From Candidatus Melainabacteria bacterium (GTDB taxonomy: Bacteria; Cyanobacteriota; Vampirovibrionia; Obscuribacterales; Obscuribacteraceae): a stretch of DNA of 64,000 nt. Both the position numbers and the translations under genes were made by a program. The DNA lies in contig PLXC01000065.1 of NCBI GenBank assembly GCA_003151275.1, forward strand, positions 1-64,000, given 5' to 3'. Shown here in pieces: positions 26,789 to 35,738 of the stretch; position 1 is the stretch's first letter; each line of letters starts with the position of its first letter. The notes under the pieces are model-generated. The model saw only the letters and a list, made by a program, of their open reading frames with translations. It was not told the origin of the DNA and made no database searches.

Positions 26789-28369
26789 ATGGAACAAGCA
26801 GATCACCGAAAACTTTCGGCACCTGTAGAAACCGATCACAGCGGTGAAAGCAGCACCTGGCTGGACAAAGCTCAACGCGAGTGGCAAGTGTTTGGCGTCG
26901 GAACGGCTGATGGCCTAATAAAGCACGGCGTCTCCACCTATGTGGAGCATCCCGAAAACGCTGCCAGAGATGCCGCCATGGTCATCGCCTTGCAGGCTGC
27001 AACCAAAGGTCCCGCCTGGATGCGGATGCCGGCATATGCGATCGGCGCGGTCAGTGGACTCCATTTTCTAAGCAGTGCCGTGCCAACGCTGGCTGAAGCA
27101 GTGCCACGTTTTCAACAAACCGCTTCGGACCCCACTTCTTTAGACACGAACAAGAGATGGGCTGCGCAAAATCTTGGACCTTTAGGTTTTGAAGTTGGAA
27201 CTATGGCAATAACCGGCGCAGCTCTGCATGCCGGCGGCAAGTTTGCAAGCGCCTTGAAAGCAAACAGGTCTGGAGAAGCCGCTTTGGTCTCCAATGCAAA
27301 TGATTCAGCATTGTCGACAAATCAGCCAGTCGTTGCGGATTTGCAGCCAATCCCTGGAGTGACTTCAAATAAACAATTCGAAGCGACTCCAGGTTACCTG
27401 CCGTTATCAATCGAACGATCGCCTAACTTGCTTGGCGAAAAACAACCTGAGATTGCTATAAAGCCCGACAAATCAGTCGAATCTGAGCGAATTAGAGCAT
27501 TTATTACCGACAAAACAGACTATGAGTTTGTCGGTAAGATGGAGCGCGGCACTCACGGTGCTTACCTCGTCCGCACCGCAGATGGTGCGCCGCATATTTT
27601 CAAATTGGTCTCCAAGGATGACGTTACAAATCAAATAAGTCGATCCGCTTTATCTGCAGAGGCAGTGAATTCTTTAGCTACTCGCACACCGCAATACGAG
27701 CGCGTAGAATTTACAGATAAGTTCGGAAGTTGGTATGTGCAGGAACATCTGCCTGGCAGACCGGCTCCTGTTCCCAGTGCCACGCTGATTGGTCAACTCG
27801 TTAAAATGAACGATCGCCAAGCTGGAAAAGCGCTGAACAACGAAAATAACTGGAGCGATAGAGTAATGTCGGTACTGCACAAAGATTCACTAGGTTGGCA
27901 GCGTAATATTGCTGCTTCCGGACCCGAAGGCGCGGCGTTAGTTAAAGCCGTTCGTGCGGCGACTGAGAAGGACCCTTCCTTCATTCCGCGTAGCAATGAC
28001 ATCGTCCATGGTGACTTCCAACACTTTAATGCGCTGGTAACCGGCAAGGATAAATTGTCAGGCTACATAGATTGGGAAGGCGCAGGAAATGGCGACCGCT
28101 CCATTGATCTCTCGCGATTGCTGTATGACGCATACGTTTCAGAAGCAGAAATTGGCTATCGCGCTGATCCGTTTACTTTAGCTATGCTACGCAAGAAAAT
28201 TGAAATCACATCTGGGTCGACTGCGCTGAACAATTACATGAATTATTGGATTCTTCAAGTGGCCGATTTTGGTGTCAAACGTGGTCCGAATGAAGCGAAG
28301 ATGTTCATTGGTGTCGGACAGCGTATCCTCAATGATTTGAACATGGATAAAGTATCGAACGCCGCGTAG
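26789..28369 (+). CDS. APH-fold kinase with an unusual hydrophobic N-terminal domain
   Basis: The C-terminal half (about 225-520) is an aminoglycoside-phosphotransferase/choline-kinase fold. HGDFQHFN places the catalytic Asp at 409 and Asn at 414, and IDWEGAG at 427-433 supplies the metal-binding acidic residue. The N-terminal 170 residues are unrelated to kinases. They contain DGLIKHGVSTYVEHPENA and two small-residue-rich hydrophobic stretches (about 65-110 and 130-155), which could insert in or lie on a membrane. The substrate is unknown; an antibiotic-resistance role is not supported. A similar local pattern occurs in the N-terminus of the 1872-residue protein at 40200. Confidence 0.75.
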   Translation: MEQADHRKLSAPVETDHSGESSTWLDKAQREWQVFGVGTADGLIKHGVSTYVEHPENAARDAAMVIALQAATKGPAWMRMPAYAIGAVSGLHFLSSAVPTLAEAVPRFQQTASDPTSLDTNKRWAAQNLGPLGFEVGTMAITGAALHAGGKFASALKANRSGEAALVSNANDSALSTNQPVVADLQPIPGVTSNKQFEATPGYLPLSIERSPNLLGEKQPEIAIKPDKSVESERIRAFITDKTDYEFVGKMERGTHGAYLVRTADGAPHIFKLVSKDDVTNQISRSALSAEAVNSLATRTPQYERVEFTDKFGSWYVQEHLPGRPAPVPSATLIGQLVKMNDRQAGKALNNENNWSDRVMSVLHKDSLGWQRNIAASGPEGAALVKAVRAATEKDPSFIPRSNDIVHGDFQHFNALVTGKDKLSGYIDWEGAGNGDRSIDLSRLLYDAYVSEAEIGYRADPFTLAMLRKKIEITSGSTALNNYMNYWILQVADFGVKRGPNEAKMFIGVGQRILNDLNMDKVSNAA

Positions 28370-28476
28370 TCCGCCATTAACGAATTTATGTAGTCTGAAA
28401 TGTATGGTGGAACGTAGAACGTACGATCTAGTAGACTTATGCTGATGTTTCCAGCCCTAATACTGAGGAAGTCGAT

Positions 28477-29445
28477 GTGCAGCGATCACTAATTGGTTCT
28501 CTCTTGACACTCTTTTTATTGCTAGTATTTTGTCGTCCTGCTCTCTGCGACAGGGGAATCATACCGGCCTTCCTGATAAATCCAAATCAAAGCACTAACG
28601 AAGTTAATTCCAACACTCCCGTCAAATATTTTGAACCCAATCAGAATGCGTTGATCGCTTGTGACGGTGTTGAGGAAATTTTGTATTTGACCACAGATTT
28701 GAGTGCTGACCGCCCTTCCAAAGTATTGGAAGTTTTGCCGCTTCCGTCTGAACCTAAAGTGACAAAAGGCGATTTCAAGACTTTGCGCAGTGCAGTCGAG
28801 GTTTTAAATTCCAAAGTGCAGTCGTTGAGCTACGGTGGCACTTCTGGAGGTTTTGGTGGAAAAGGATTTCATCCTTCAGCGGTTGAGCCACCAGCTGCGG
28901 TGATAGTGACACGTGAACACTTGGGTGTGCACGAGATAAGCGTCGTCAAAGTTCTGAACCCAGCGAAGTTTGTTGCGTGGACCGAGGAAAATTTGAAAAA
29001 ACTCGGCAGTACGTCCCCATCAGTGCCTGAGTGGATGAAAGAAAAAATCCAAAAATATACTGACAGCGGCTTCAATTGGTTCGCTTTTGATGTTGTCGAA
29101 TTGCAGCCTAAACTCAAATCTATCGAACCTATACGTTATAGATTTGCGACAAAACACCTTTTTTACCCGTTGCAGATTACTAAAGTAAGCGGTCCTAGTG
29201 CAGTGAAATTGATCGTGATGAGCACGCGACCTATTAAGGCGATTAATCCAATAGACGGCGCTAAAATCATCCGGTCGACCAAAGCATTTCCTTTGCATAA
29301 AGAAGACTTAGAGAAGATAGATACGGAGATGAGCAAACTTGTCGATAAGTCTCCGTCCTTTGATCGACCCGTCATTCAGATGTTGGAGTTGCGCAATCCA
29401 AATGGTATGGATTACGCAAATGATCTCGTCGCTGGGTTCAAATAA
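28477..29445 (+). CDS. Exported DUF2330-like protein
   Basis: The product starts with a clear signal peptide (SLIGSLLTLFLLLVFCRPALC, about 4-24). The motif QNALIACDGVEEILYLTTDL followed by KVLEVLPLPSEPKV is the pattern seen in DUF2330 proteins, which have 'A.I..DG.E.L.L...' then 'vlPvPs'. The rest lacks recognisable catalytic residues, although PIRYRFATKHLFYPLQIT also fits the family. Function is unknown; family members are exported beta-rich proteins. The start is GTG 28477 after GAGGAAGT. It is convergent with ispG, with 33 bases between the stops. Confidence 0.68.
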   Translation: MQRSLIGSLLTLFLLLVFCRPALCDRGIIPAFLINPNQSTNEVNSNTPVKYFEPNQNALIACDGVEEILYLTTDLSADRPSKVLEVLPLPSEPKVTKGDFKTLRSAVEVLNSKVQSLSYGGTSGGFGGKGFHPSAVEPPAAVIVTREHLGVHEISVVKVLNPAKFVAWTEENLKKLGSTSPSVPEWMKEKIQKYTDSGFNWFAFDVVELQPKLKSIEPIRYRFATKHLFYPLQITKVSGPSAVKLIVMSTRPIKAINPIDGAKIIRSTKAFPLHKEDLEKIDTEMSKLVDKSPSFDRPVIQMLELRNPNGMDYANDLVAGFK

Positions 29446-29478
29446 GAAGACTGGCGAGATGATAGATGTATCAGTTTC

Positions 29479-30705
29479 TTACTTAATTGATGCGGGGATG
29501 GCGTATCTGTTTTTGACGTATGATTCGAGCATCTTAATGAATTCTGGCACTATCCCTGCGCCACTAAGGGTGGTGACGTGTTGTCCATCTACGAACACAG
29601 GCGCTTTAGGATCCTCGCCGGTGCCGGGAAGCGAGATGCCGATGTTTGCGTGCTTTGATTCACCTGGACCGTTAACTATGCAGCCCATGACAGCGACTTT
29701 GAGTTCTTCTGAACCGGGATAGATCTTTTGCCAATTCGGTCGTTGTTCGACAAGATAAGCTTGAATATCTTGCGCCATTTCCTGGAAAAGAGTACTCGTA
29801 GTCCGACCACAACCTGGACAGGCTGTCACTTGCGCCGTGAATGAGCGCAGCCCGATGGATTGAAGTATCTGTTGGCAAATTTCAACTTCTTCATTACGAC
29901 TTGCACCCGGTCGCGGTGTCAAGCTGACGCGAATGGTGTCGCCGATGCCGTCCATCAGTAGTACCGAAAGTGCAGCGGCGGAGGCTACAGTGCCTTTCAT
30001 GCCCATTCCCGCCTCAGTGAGACCAAGATGCAATGCGTGATCGCATCGCGAAGCGAGTCGTCGATACACTTCGATTAAATCCGGAACTTCAGATACTTTT
30101 GCGCTGAGGATTATTTGGTCTCGCCCTAGTCCATACTCTTCTGCCATCTTGGCGGATTGAACGGCGCTCTCAACGATTGCTTCTATTAATACTTCGTGCG
30201 AATCAACAGGTTCAGCAGATTTGGCATTCTCGTCCATCATTTTGGCGAGCAAATCTTGATCCAGCGATCCCCAGTTAACTCCGATGCGCACGGGCTTCTG
30301 CCACTTCAAGGCTGCATCGATCATGCGTTGAAAGTTTTCGTCGTGACGCTCGCCTCGACCCACATTACCTGGATTGATCCTATATTTCGCGAGCAATTTT
30401 GCGCAATCAGGATATTCAGTTAAGAGCAGGTGCCCGTTGTAATGGAAGTCGCCAACAATTGGGATGTCGAGGTTTTGTCTTTCTAATTCGCTAACAATTT
30501 TTGGCAGGGCAATCGCAGCATCGCGAGTATTAACCGTGATGCGAACAATTTCAGAACCAGCTTCTGCAAGTTCGCGAATTTGATTGGCGGTCGCTAGATA
30601 ATCTTCTGTAGGTGTATTGGTCATGGACTGGACTAGCACGGGCGCGTGCCCACCTATGACAGTGTTGCCTACTTTGACTGGAACAGATTCACGTCTCTTG
30701 ACCAC
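29479..30705 (-). CDS. ispG: 4-hydroxy-3-methylbut-2-en-1-yl diphosphate synthase (IspG)
   Basis: The TIM-barrel N-terminal part ([55 protein letters not shown]) and the C-terminal iron-sulfur domain are both present. The latter has [12 protein letters not shown] and [18 protein letters not shown], which supply the three cysteines and conserved Glu that hold the 4Fe-4S cluster. IspG performs the reductive ring-opening of MEcPP in the MEP isoprenoid pathway. The start is GTG 30705 with AAGGAG eight bases upstream. Length (408) is that of the bacterial single-domain type. Confidence 0.96.
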   Translation of the reverse strand: MVKRRESVPVKVGNTVIGGHAPVLVQSMTNTPTEDYLATANQIRELAEAGSEIVRITVNTRDAAIALPKIVSELERQNLDIPIVGDFHYNGHLLLTEYPDCAKLLAKYRINPGNVGRGERHDENFQRMIDAALKWQKPVRIGVNWGSLDQDLLAKMMDENAKSAEPVDSHEVLIEAIVESAVQSAKMAEEYGLGRDQIILSAKVSEVPDLIEVYRRLASRCDHALHLGLTEAGMGMKGTVASAAALSVLLMDGIGDTIRVSLTPRPGASRNEEVEICQQILQSIGLRSFTAQVTACPGCGRTTSTLFQEMAQDIQAYLVEQRPNWQKIYPGSEELKVAVMGCIVNGPGESKHANIGISLPGTGEDPKAPVFVDGQHVTTLSGAGIVPEFIKMLESYVKNRYAIPASIK

Positions 30706-30882
30706 GATGAAAACTCCTTATCCACAAGTAGATTCTAAAGGATTGTGGAGTGGCATTTTCCGTTTGTAATAAAGGTTTCGACTGAATCTGACCGGTTCTT
30801 AACGAACCAGTTCTTGCCTCAGCTCCGCAAATACACGGGCACTGAGCGGCACTCTGACGCATAGCCGAGCAATACATAGTTG

Positions 30883-31392
30883 TTATGAACAGCTACACTT
30901 TTGTTGCTTCCAAAGGTGTGGCAAGTTCTCTCTAAGACTGTAGACATCGTCTTCTTGAGTGGGACTGACGATCAAATGGTCAACAACGGCAATGCCCATT
31001 AAGTTGCCGGCGCTGAGTAGTTGCCTGGTCGTGTCTACATCCTCTTTGCTGGGTGTGATAGATGATCCGGACGGGTGGTTATGACAAACAATGATGGCGT
31101 AACTGTTCGCCATTATCGCGGCTTTGAATACTTCTCTGGGATGAACAAGGCTGGACGATAGAGTGCCGTGAGAGACCTCATGGATGCCAATCACTTCATT
31201 TTTTGCATTGAGATGTAGGCTGACGAAATGCTCTTCGGATGCGTGTTTGAGTGGCGAGAGAAGCCGCCCTGCGTCTAGCGGTGACTGAATTGCAAATGGT
31301 TCACGCGCCACCGCGTGTTCATTCACGAGACACAATCGGATTTTAGGGACTCCGTAGTTGAGTTTGTCTACAAGGCTGCTTTTTCGCGCCAT
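30883..31392 (-). CDS. RadC-family JAB/MPN protein, short form
   Basis: The 169 residues cover only the RadC JAB domain. FVSLHLNAKNEVIGIHEVSHG is the first strand set. IIVCHNHPSGSSITPSKEDVDTTRQL holds the JAMM zinc motif His-x-His-Pro-Ser-Gly...Asp. The helix-hairpin-helix part of full-length RadC (about 220 residues) is missing. RadC domain proteins have no proven repair role and are often found in mobile or accessory loci. A 450-base gene-poor stretch lies upstream. Confidence 0.88.
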   Translation of the reverse strand: MARKSSLVDKLNYGVPKIRLCLVNEHAVAREPFAIQSPLDAGRLLSPLKHASEEHFVSLHLNAKNEVIGIHEVSHGTLSSSLVHPREVFKAAIMANSYAIIVCHNHPSGSSITPSKEDVDTTRQLLSAGNLMGIAVVDHLIVSPTQEDDVYSLRENLPHLWKQQKCSCS

Positions 31393-31569
31393 GGCTTTCT
31401 CCTTATTAAATGGGCAGCACGCGTCGTCTTCGAGTGTTTTGAATGAACACTTACATAAACGTATACGTTGCTTTGAGTCAAAAGGTTCAAATTGCTGTCG
31501 CTCTCGAAAAATATTTCTGAAAAGTAGGAGGTATCCCTTCCAGGAAGTGTTGATTTAATTTGTTAAGCA

Positions 31570-31601
31570 AAAAACGCGGCTTTTCGGAAATCTCAAAAGC
31601 C
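31570..31601 (-). terminator. Rho-independent terminator, minus strand
   Basis: On the minus strand GGCTTTT (31601-31595) pairs with AAAAGCC (31584-31578), followed by GCG and a six-T run (31574-31569). It lies about 240 bases beyond the MATE stop, so the MATE transcript would carry a long 3' region or a separate small RNA ends here. Confidence 0.65.
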
Positions 31602-31801
31602 CCAAACTGCGCAAGTTTCAAGCACTCCGAAAGTCTGGAAACGCTGATGTAATATTGCTTTACCTGAAATGGGATAGGTCAAAAAAAGGAGAGGGTACCC
31701 TTTCTAATGTTTGACAAAATGCTGCGCTCCAACAATCGAACTTTCGATCGTTCATTCTGGAGACAAATTTTTTGTTGGATAAGTGCAGGCTGCAAGCCGG
31801 T

Positions 31802-31831
31802 GCTCCCAGGATGGAGATGCCCGCTGGGAGC
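31802..31831 (-). terminator. Stem-loop just after the MATE gene
   Basis: GCTCCCAG (31802-31809) and CTGGGAGC (31824-31831) form a perfect 8-bp stem starting 12 bases after the MATE stop. No T-run follows on the minus strand, so it may protect the mRNA end rather than terminate. Confidence 0.5.
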
Positions 31832-31842
31832 TGGATTCAGGA

Positions 31843-33240
31843 TTAGACTTTTTGGGTTTTCCAGACTCCGGATTTAAAGCGCCATATGGCGACCAGTCCA
31901 ATCATTACTGCCGTAGAAGACATAGCGACCCATGTGCCGCTTGGACCCCAGTTGAGCGTGACGGTGAGGAAATAAGCCAATGGTAATCTGACCACTGTCA
32001 AAAAGAAGCAGCTTGCCCACATAGGCCAGTTAGTGTAACCAGCACCCTGCATTGCACCAAATAACGTGATCCAGGCTGCCACAAACGGTTCGCAGATGCC
32101 GATGATTTGCAAGTATTGCGCTGTATAACGCACCACATTTTCATCCGTACTCATCATTCTCGCTATTGGTTCTGCAAAACAGAACATCAAAACTCCGCAC
32201 AAAAAATTGAATCCACAGCCGATCGCAGCGACTTGCCAGCCCGCTCTTTCAGCTCGTTCAGGTTGTTTGGCGCCAAGATTTTGGCCAACGATTGTTGCCA
32301 CCGCCATGCTTAACGCATGAATCGGCAAGCCCGCCACCATCTCTTCAAGACGGAGTCCGACAGCCCATGCGGCTTGACATGATGTTGGATCTTTTGTTTG
32401 AGCGAACACCAGAAAGAGAACGAAGTTTCCTCCCACCCAGGCAACATCCTGCACGCAAGCGGGAATGCCGATCTTCAAGAGTCGCAGGATCCATTCTTTG
32501 TCGAATCCGGTGCGCAGAATATCTCTCGGATTTAAACATGCTCCGATGTCTGATCTGCTCAAGATGTACAGTGCAACAGACGTTCCAATCGTCCCCGCGA
32601 TCAACCAGGACATGCCGAATCCTGCGATGCCGAAATGGAATGGACCCAGACAAAAAACGAAGTCTAAGGCGATAACCATTGTCACCATCAAAATCCAAAT
32701 GCACATTGGCGTGCGGGCATTGCCTTTCGCCCGAAAAATTGAGTTTGTGATCCACAACATGGTGAACGGAATTTGCGACCAGATATCCCAGCGCAAATAA
32801 TCCCAGCCAAGTTGTTCGACTCTTGGTGAGGCTCCCAAAAGATGGAAGAAAGGCTTAGCGAGGAGATATCCGAGCGTTGCAGAGCCGACCCCAAAAATGA
32901 AGCCGAAAACCAATGATTGTCGCGCCGCTTCGGTAGCGCCGGCGATGTCTTTAGCTCCCCAATAACGACTGACGATCGCGGTGGCGCCGGCAGAAAGAGC
33001 TACGGCCAGCATGATCATGAAGAACCAGATCTGCCCACCGACGCCGATAGCGGCTTGGATTTCACTGCCTAACTTGCCAGCCACCCAAACATCGGTGAAA
33101 CTTGCAGCAGCGATGGTCAACATTTGCACGAGCGAAGGCCAGGACATATGCCAGATGGCTGCCCAAGTCGACCCAGAGACGATAACGCTGTCGTGATCAT
33201 CCTGCGCACGAATATCTTCAAGCTCTTGAAGTGCAACCAT
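31843..33240 (-). CDS. MATE-family multidrug/Na+ antiporter
   Basis: The protein has about 12 membrane helices in two homologous halves. WPSLVQMLTIAAASFTDVWVAGKLGSEIQAAIGVGGQIWF is the first-half MATE signature (usually 'P......l....D....G.lG...lAa....'). GIPACVQDVAWVGGNFVLFLVF and VGLRLEEMVAGLPIHALSMAVATIVGQNLGAKQPERAERAG are the second-half counterparts. MATE transporters export cationic drugs and metabolites in exchange for Na+ or H+. I use ATG 33240; GTG 33255 would add five residues. An N-terminal polar tail of about 25 residues precedes helix 1. The gene is divergent from the TOPRIM gene. Confidence 0.92.
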   Translation of the reverse strand: MVALQELEDIRAQDDHDSVIVSGSTWAAIWHMSWPSLVQMLTIAAASFTDVWVAGKLGSEIQAAIGVGGQIWFFMIMLAVALSAGATAIVSRYWGAKDIAGATEAARQSLVFGFIFGVGSATLGYLLAKPFFHLLGASPRVEQLGWDYLRWDIWSQIPFTMLWITNSIFRAKGNARTPMCIWILMVTMVIALDFVFCLGPFHFGIAGFGMSWLIAGTIGTSVALYILSRSDIGACLNPRDILRTGFDKEWILRLLKIGIPACVQDVAWVGGNFVLFLVFAQTKDPTSCQAAWAVGLRLEEMVAGLPIHALSMAVATIVGQNLGAKQPERAERAGWQVAAIGCGFNFLCGVLMFCFAEPIARMMSTDENVVRYTAQYLQIIGICEPFVAAWITLFGAMQGAGYTNWPMWASCFFLTVVRLPLAYFLTVTLNWGPSGTWVAMSSTAVMIGLVAIWRFKSGVWKTQKV

Positions 33241-33404
33241 ACATAAAGCCCGCACGAAATAATTTGGATCTCTAGCGTAACTAATTAGATGACAATAGGA
33301 AAGGGGAAATCACGAAAAATTGTCATTAAGCGTGTGATGGTACTATCTATAGTCTCAAAACCTGGGCGTGCGCGTCCTCTTACTAATTCGGCAGAAGTAC
33401 ACAT

Positions 33405-34622
33405 TTGAAAACTTCAGGTGACAGACCAGACCTCGAAATAACCGGATTAGCTGCCCCTTCGGCGGAAGATTTTTGGTCGATGTTGCAGAAATATCTCTCT
33501 TTTGATGAGCCTTCGAGTCGCTGCGCCCGCCTCAAAAAAGCTGTCGCAAAGCAGTTGAAAGCACCGCCATCCAAAGACATCGATCTGAATTCGACTTCGC
33601 AGTATCAGCAAGATTGTTTGTTCGATGCAGTCTTTGGGGGGCGTCCAAGTGACAATGCCAGTCGCCTTTTGAGTGTTCTGTTGGGGCTTGAGGAGATTGC
33701 CCGTTTTGATGAAATCGCATTCGCCAGTTGGGCTAATGAAATTGGACCTGAGGAGTCGAACGGCAATCAATCTTCGGATTTTTGGCAAGGACTGAGACAA
33801 TGGTTTGAAGGGGCCAATCTTTCGGCTAGTCAAACTCGCTGGCTGATGCACTGCGCCTTGACCACGCCTGCCTGGATTCAGCTGACCTCTGCGGGCCCCT
33901 GGAGCGATGATCCGATCAAGATTTTTTTATTGAATGCTCTCGAACAAGTAAAAATTCTTGTCAGCACTAGAGCGCCTGACACTTTCGACCCGAAAGTATT
34001 TGCTCGAGCACATGCGCAATTCACAAAACTGCTCGCTGAATTGCGCGCGCAGTTGCCTGGCGACTTTTTGCCTCAGGTGATTGTCATTGTGGAAGGACCA
34101 ACTGAGGCTGTGCTTTTACCTCGCTTTGCCGCATCGATGGGAATCGATCTGCAAGCCAATGCAATCATGATTATTCCCGCCGGTGGTGCCAAACAAGTTT
34201 CACGTCGCTATCTTTTTTTGCGAGATTTAGTTGCTCTGCCGATCGTTTGCATTCTGGATCGCGACGCAGAGGAACAAGCTGGTGTGATCAACGATACGAT
34301 TCGTGATTGCGACAAACTCTTTGTATTGGAAGCTGGCGAAATTGAGGATACATTTGAGATCGGAACATTTGTTAGACAGTTGAATTTGTATCTGGAGTCG
34401 TTTCATGGCTCTGTTCAGCCGCTTTCGACAAGCGACTTTCCATCGAAAGTAAGCAGAAAAATCATCCTAAATAAGTTATGGAAAGCTCGCAAATTAGGTG
34501 ACTTCGATAAAATCGCTTTTGCTGAATCGATCGCTCGTAATCTTAATGACGAAGCCGATGTGCCGCGAGAAGTCGTGATCATACTTAAATTTTTGGCAGA
34601 GGTCGCTGCAGAGCATGTCTGA
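33405..34622 (+). CDS. OLD-type TOPRIM protein without an ATPase domain
   Basis: A TOPRIM domain of OLD-nuclease type lies at about 222-310. VIVIVEGPTEAVLLPRFAASMG holds the catalytic Glu, IMIIPAGGAKQVSRRYLFL the glycine turn, and IVCILDRDAEEQ the DxD metal site. In OLD/RecF-like nucleases this domain follows an ABC ATPase, but here the first 220 residues are helical and lack Walker motifs. The C-terminal 90 residues (GEIEDTFEIGTFVRQLNLYL onward) resemble the OLD helical tail. Activity is inferred to be nicking or cleavage of nucleic acid. The start is TTG 33405. It overlaps the next gene by eight bases, suggesting co-translation. Confidence 0.75.
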   Translation: MKTSGDRPDLEITGLAAPSAEDFWSMLQKYLSFDEPSSRCARLKKAVAKQLKAPPSKDIDLNSTSQYQQDCLFDAVFGGRPSDNASRLLSVLLGLEEIARFDEIAFASWANEIGPEESNGNQSSDFWQGLRQWFEGANLSASQTRWLMHCALTTPAWIQLTSAGPWSDDPIKIFLLNALEQVKILVSTRAPDTFDPKVFARAHAQFTKLLAELRAQLPGDFLPQVIVIVEGPTEAVLLPRFAASMGIDLQANAIMIIPAGGAKQVSRRYLFLRDLVALPIVCILDRDAEEQAGVINDTIRDCDKLFVLEAGEIEDTFEIGTFVRQLNLYLESFHGSVQPLSTSDFPSKVSRKIILNKLWKARKLGDFDKIAFAESIARNLNDEADVPREVVIILKFLAEVAAEHV

Positions 34623-35055
34623 GGCAGGCGAGACGGTAAAGAAGAAAAAGACTGGTGCCGCCAAAATAGCGGCGATAGTCTCCACCGTTCTCTGGATATT
34701 AGGTTTCGCTCTGGCATTTGTGGTGCCTGCCGGCTCGCCTTTTGGATGGGTGCCCGATGGTATGTTGTTAGTTGGATTCTGGCCGTTGCTGTATGCCTGG
34801 AGACCGGGCTGGCCGTGGCTTGTTTTCGGCATCTTGAATGTGATCATTGGTTTTCTATTGCTGGTGGCCGCATATATCCCAGTCACTAATTTCACACCAG
34901 AGATGATCATAGTTCGCAAACATCTTGCCGAACAGCACTCACCATTTACCTGGATGACAATTGGCATAGTGTCCACCATATTTGGTGTCACTCGGATGAC
35001 CACGCACCTGATTGTGTGGCTGAGATCCCGAACAAAAAAGGCGGCCAAGGAGTGA
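34615..35055 (+). CDS. Small multi-helix membrane protein overlapping the TOPRIM gene
   Basis: The 146 residues contain about four hydrophobic helices (about 17-40, 46-62, 66-90 and 115-135) and basic ends (VKKKKTG, RSRTKKAAKE). I recognise no family. ATG 34615 lies inside the last codons of the TOPRIM gene, so both should come from one mRNA. A nuclease-like protein coupled to a small membrane protein recalls some two-gene defence systems, but nothing else here supports that. Confidence 0.65.
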   Translation: MSEAGETVKKKKTGAAKIAAIVSTVLWILGFALAFVVPAGSPFGWVPDGMLLVGFWPLLYAWRPGWPWLVFGILNVIIGFLLLVAAYIPVTNFTPEMIIVRKHLAEQHSPFTWMTIGIVSTIFGVTRMTTHLIVWLRSRTKKAAKE

Positions 35056-35165
35056 CAGATCTTCTTTCTCTAGATGGCATGGACAACGCATCATTGGCTA
35101 GGGGCCGCTAATCCAGTCCATTCCATTCAAGCCAGTGCAATGCCACAATCCAACTGTCTTTTTTT

Positions 35166-35738
35166 TTAATCGGTTTTTGCTGCTGTCTTGCTATTCGCGA
35201 CTCGTTGCGAGTTACCTTCAGGCACCAAAACTCGCGATAGAAAACGATCCTCAGTTTCCCACATACGAGGACGTTGCCCAGTCAAACTCGATAAATGCTT
35301 TGTGCCCTGCATCTTTTGATCCATGTAATCAGCTTTCTTAGCGATATAGAGCCATTGCTTAACTACAAGATTGTGCAGTTGCGGGTCCTGCGTTTTTTGA
35401 CGCATCAACTTCTTTTCCAGTGCTTCTGCGTACAAAATGCGACCATCCATATCCGCCGGCGACATTTCTACAGACTTTCCTAGCACTAGCACGGCGCGAT
35501 CTATGTTGTTGAAACGCATGGATTGTTCCCCTTCGAGTCGCAGAGCGCTCGAAGTGGAGGTGCCAATATCGAGCAACTGATCGGAACTAACCAATGCCTG
35601 CTCGCTATGAGCAATCGGAGTCGTGTCTTGAGAGAAATCGCTGTCTCTTGAAAGCACAGGCTGGGAGATTGTCACCACCCCTAGAATCGCCAGCATGAGT
35701 TGCTTCTTTATATTTAGCGGCACGAAATTACTTGGCAT
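35166..35738 (-). CDS. Exported TPR-like protein, function unknown
   Basis: An N-terminal signal peptide (KKQLMLAILGVVTISQPVLSRDS, about 11-33) is followed by a helical region. One tetratricopeptide-like unit is visible (RFNNIDRAVLVLGKSVEMSPADMDGRILYAEALEKKL, about 74-110). The remainder is polar with no family I can name. The ATG overlaps the rpe stop (TAATG), so it is translated after rpe on the same mRNA, which is an unusual partner for a cytosolic sugar-phosphate enzyme. Confidence 0.7.
   Translation of the reverse strand: MPSNFVPLNIKKQLMLAILGVVTISQPVLSRDSDFSQDTTPIAHSEQALVSSDQLLDIGTSTSSALRLEGEQSMRFNNIDRAVLVLGKSVEMSPADMDGRILYAEALEKKLMRQKTQDPQLHNLVVKQWLYIAKKADYMDQKMQGTKHLSSLTGQRPRMWETEDRFLSRVLVPEGNSQRVANSKTAAKTD

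Larger units (their letters stand above)
31393..31842. other. 450-base intergenic stretch with several hairpins
   Basis: I see no convincing gene here. It holds two minus-strand hairpins (31570-31601 and 31802-31831), an AGGGTACCCT palindrome near 31693-31702, and an imperfect inverted repeat at 31731-31752. A 56-codon plus-strand frame from ATG 31707 runs into the MATE gene and has no recognisable content. Confidence 0.5.

Noticed and set aside
26789..28369. Aminoglycoside resistance gene
   Set aside because: Only the general APH fold is present; the long N-terminal domain and lack of specific substrate-loop similarity do not support drug modification.
31707..31877. 56-codon frame after an AGGAGAGG-like sequence upstream of the MATE 3' end
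   Set aside because: The spacing from the purine-rich site is about 15 bases, it overlaps the MATE gene antisense, and the Trp/Cys/Arg-rich translation looks random.
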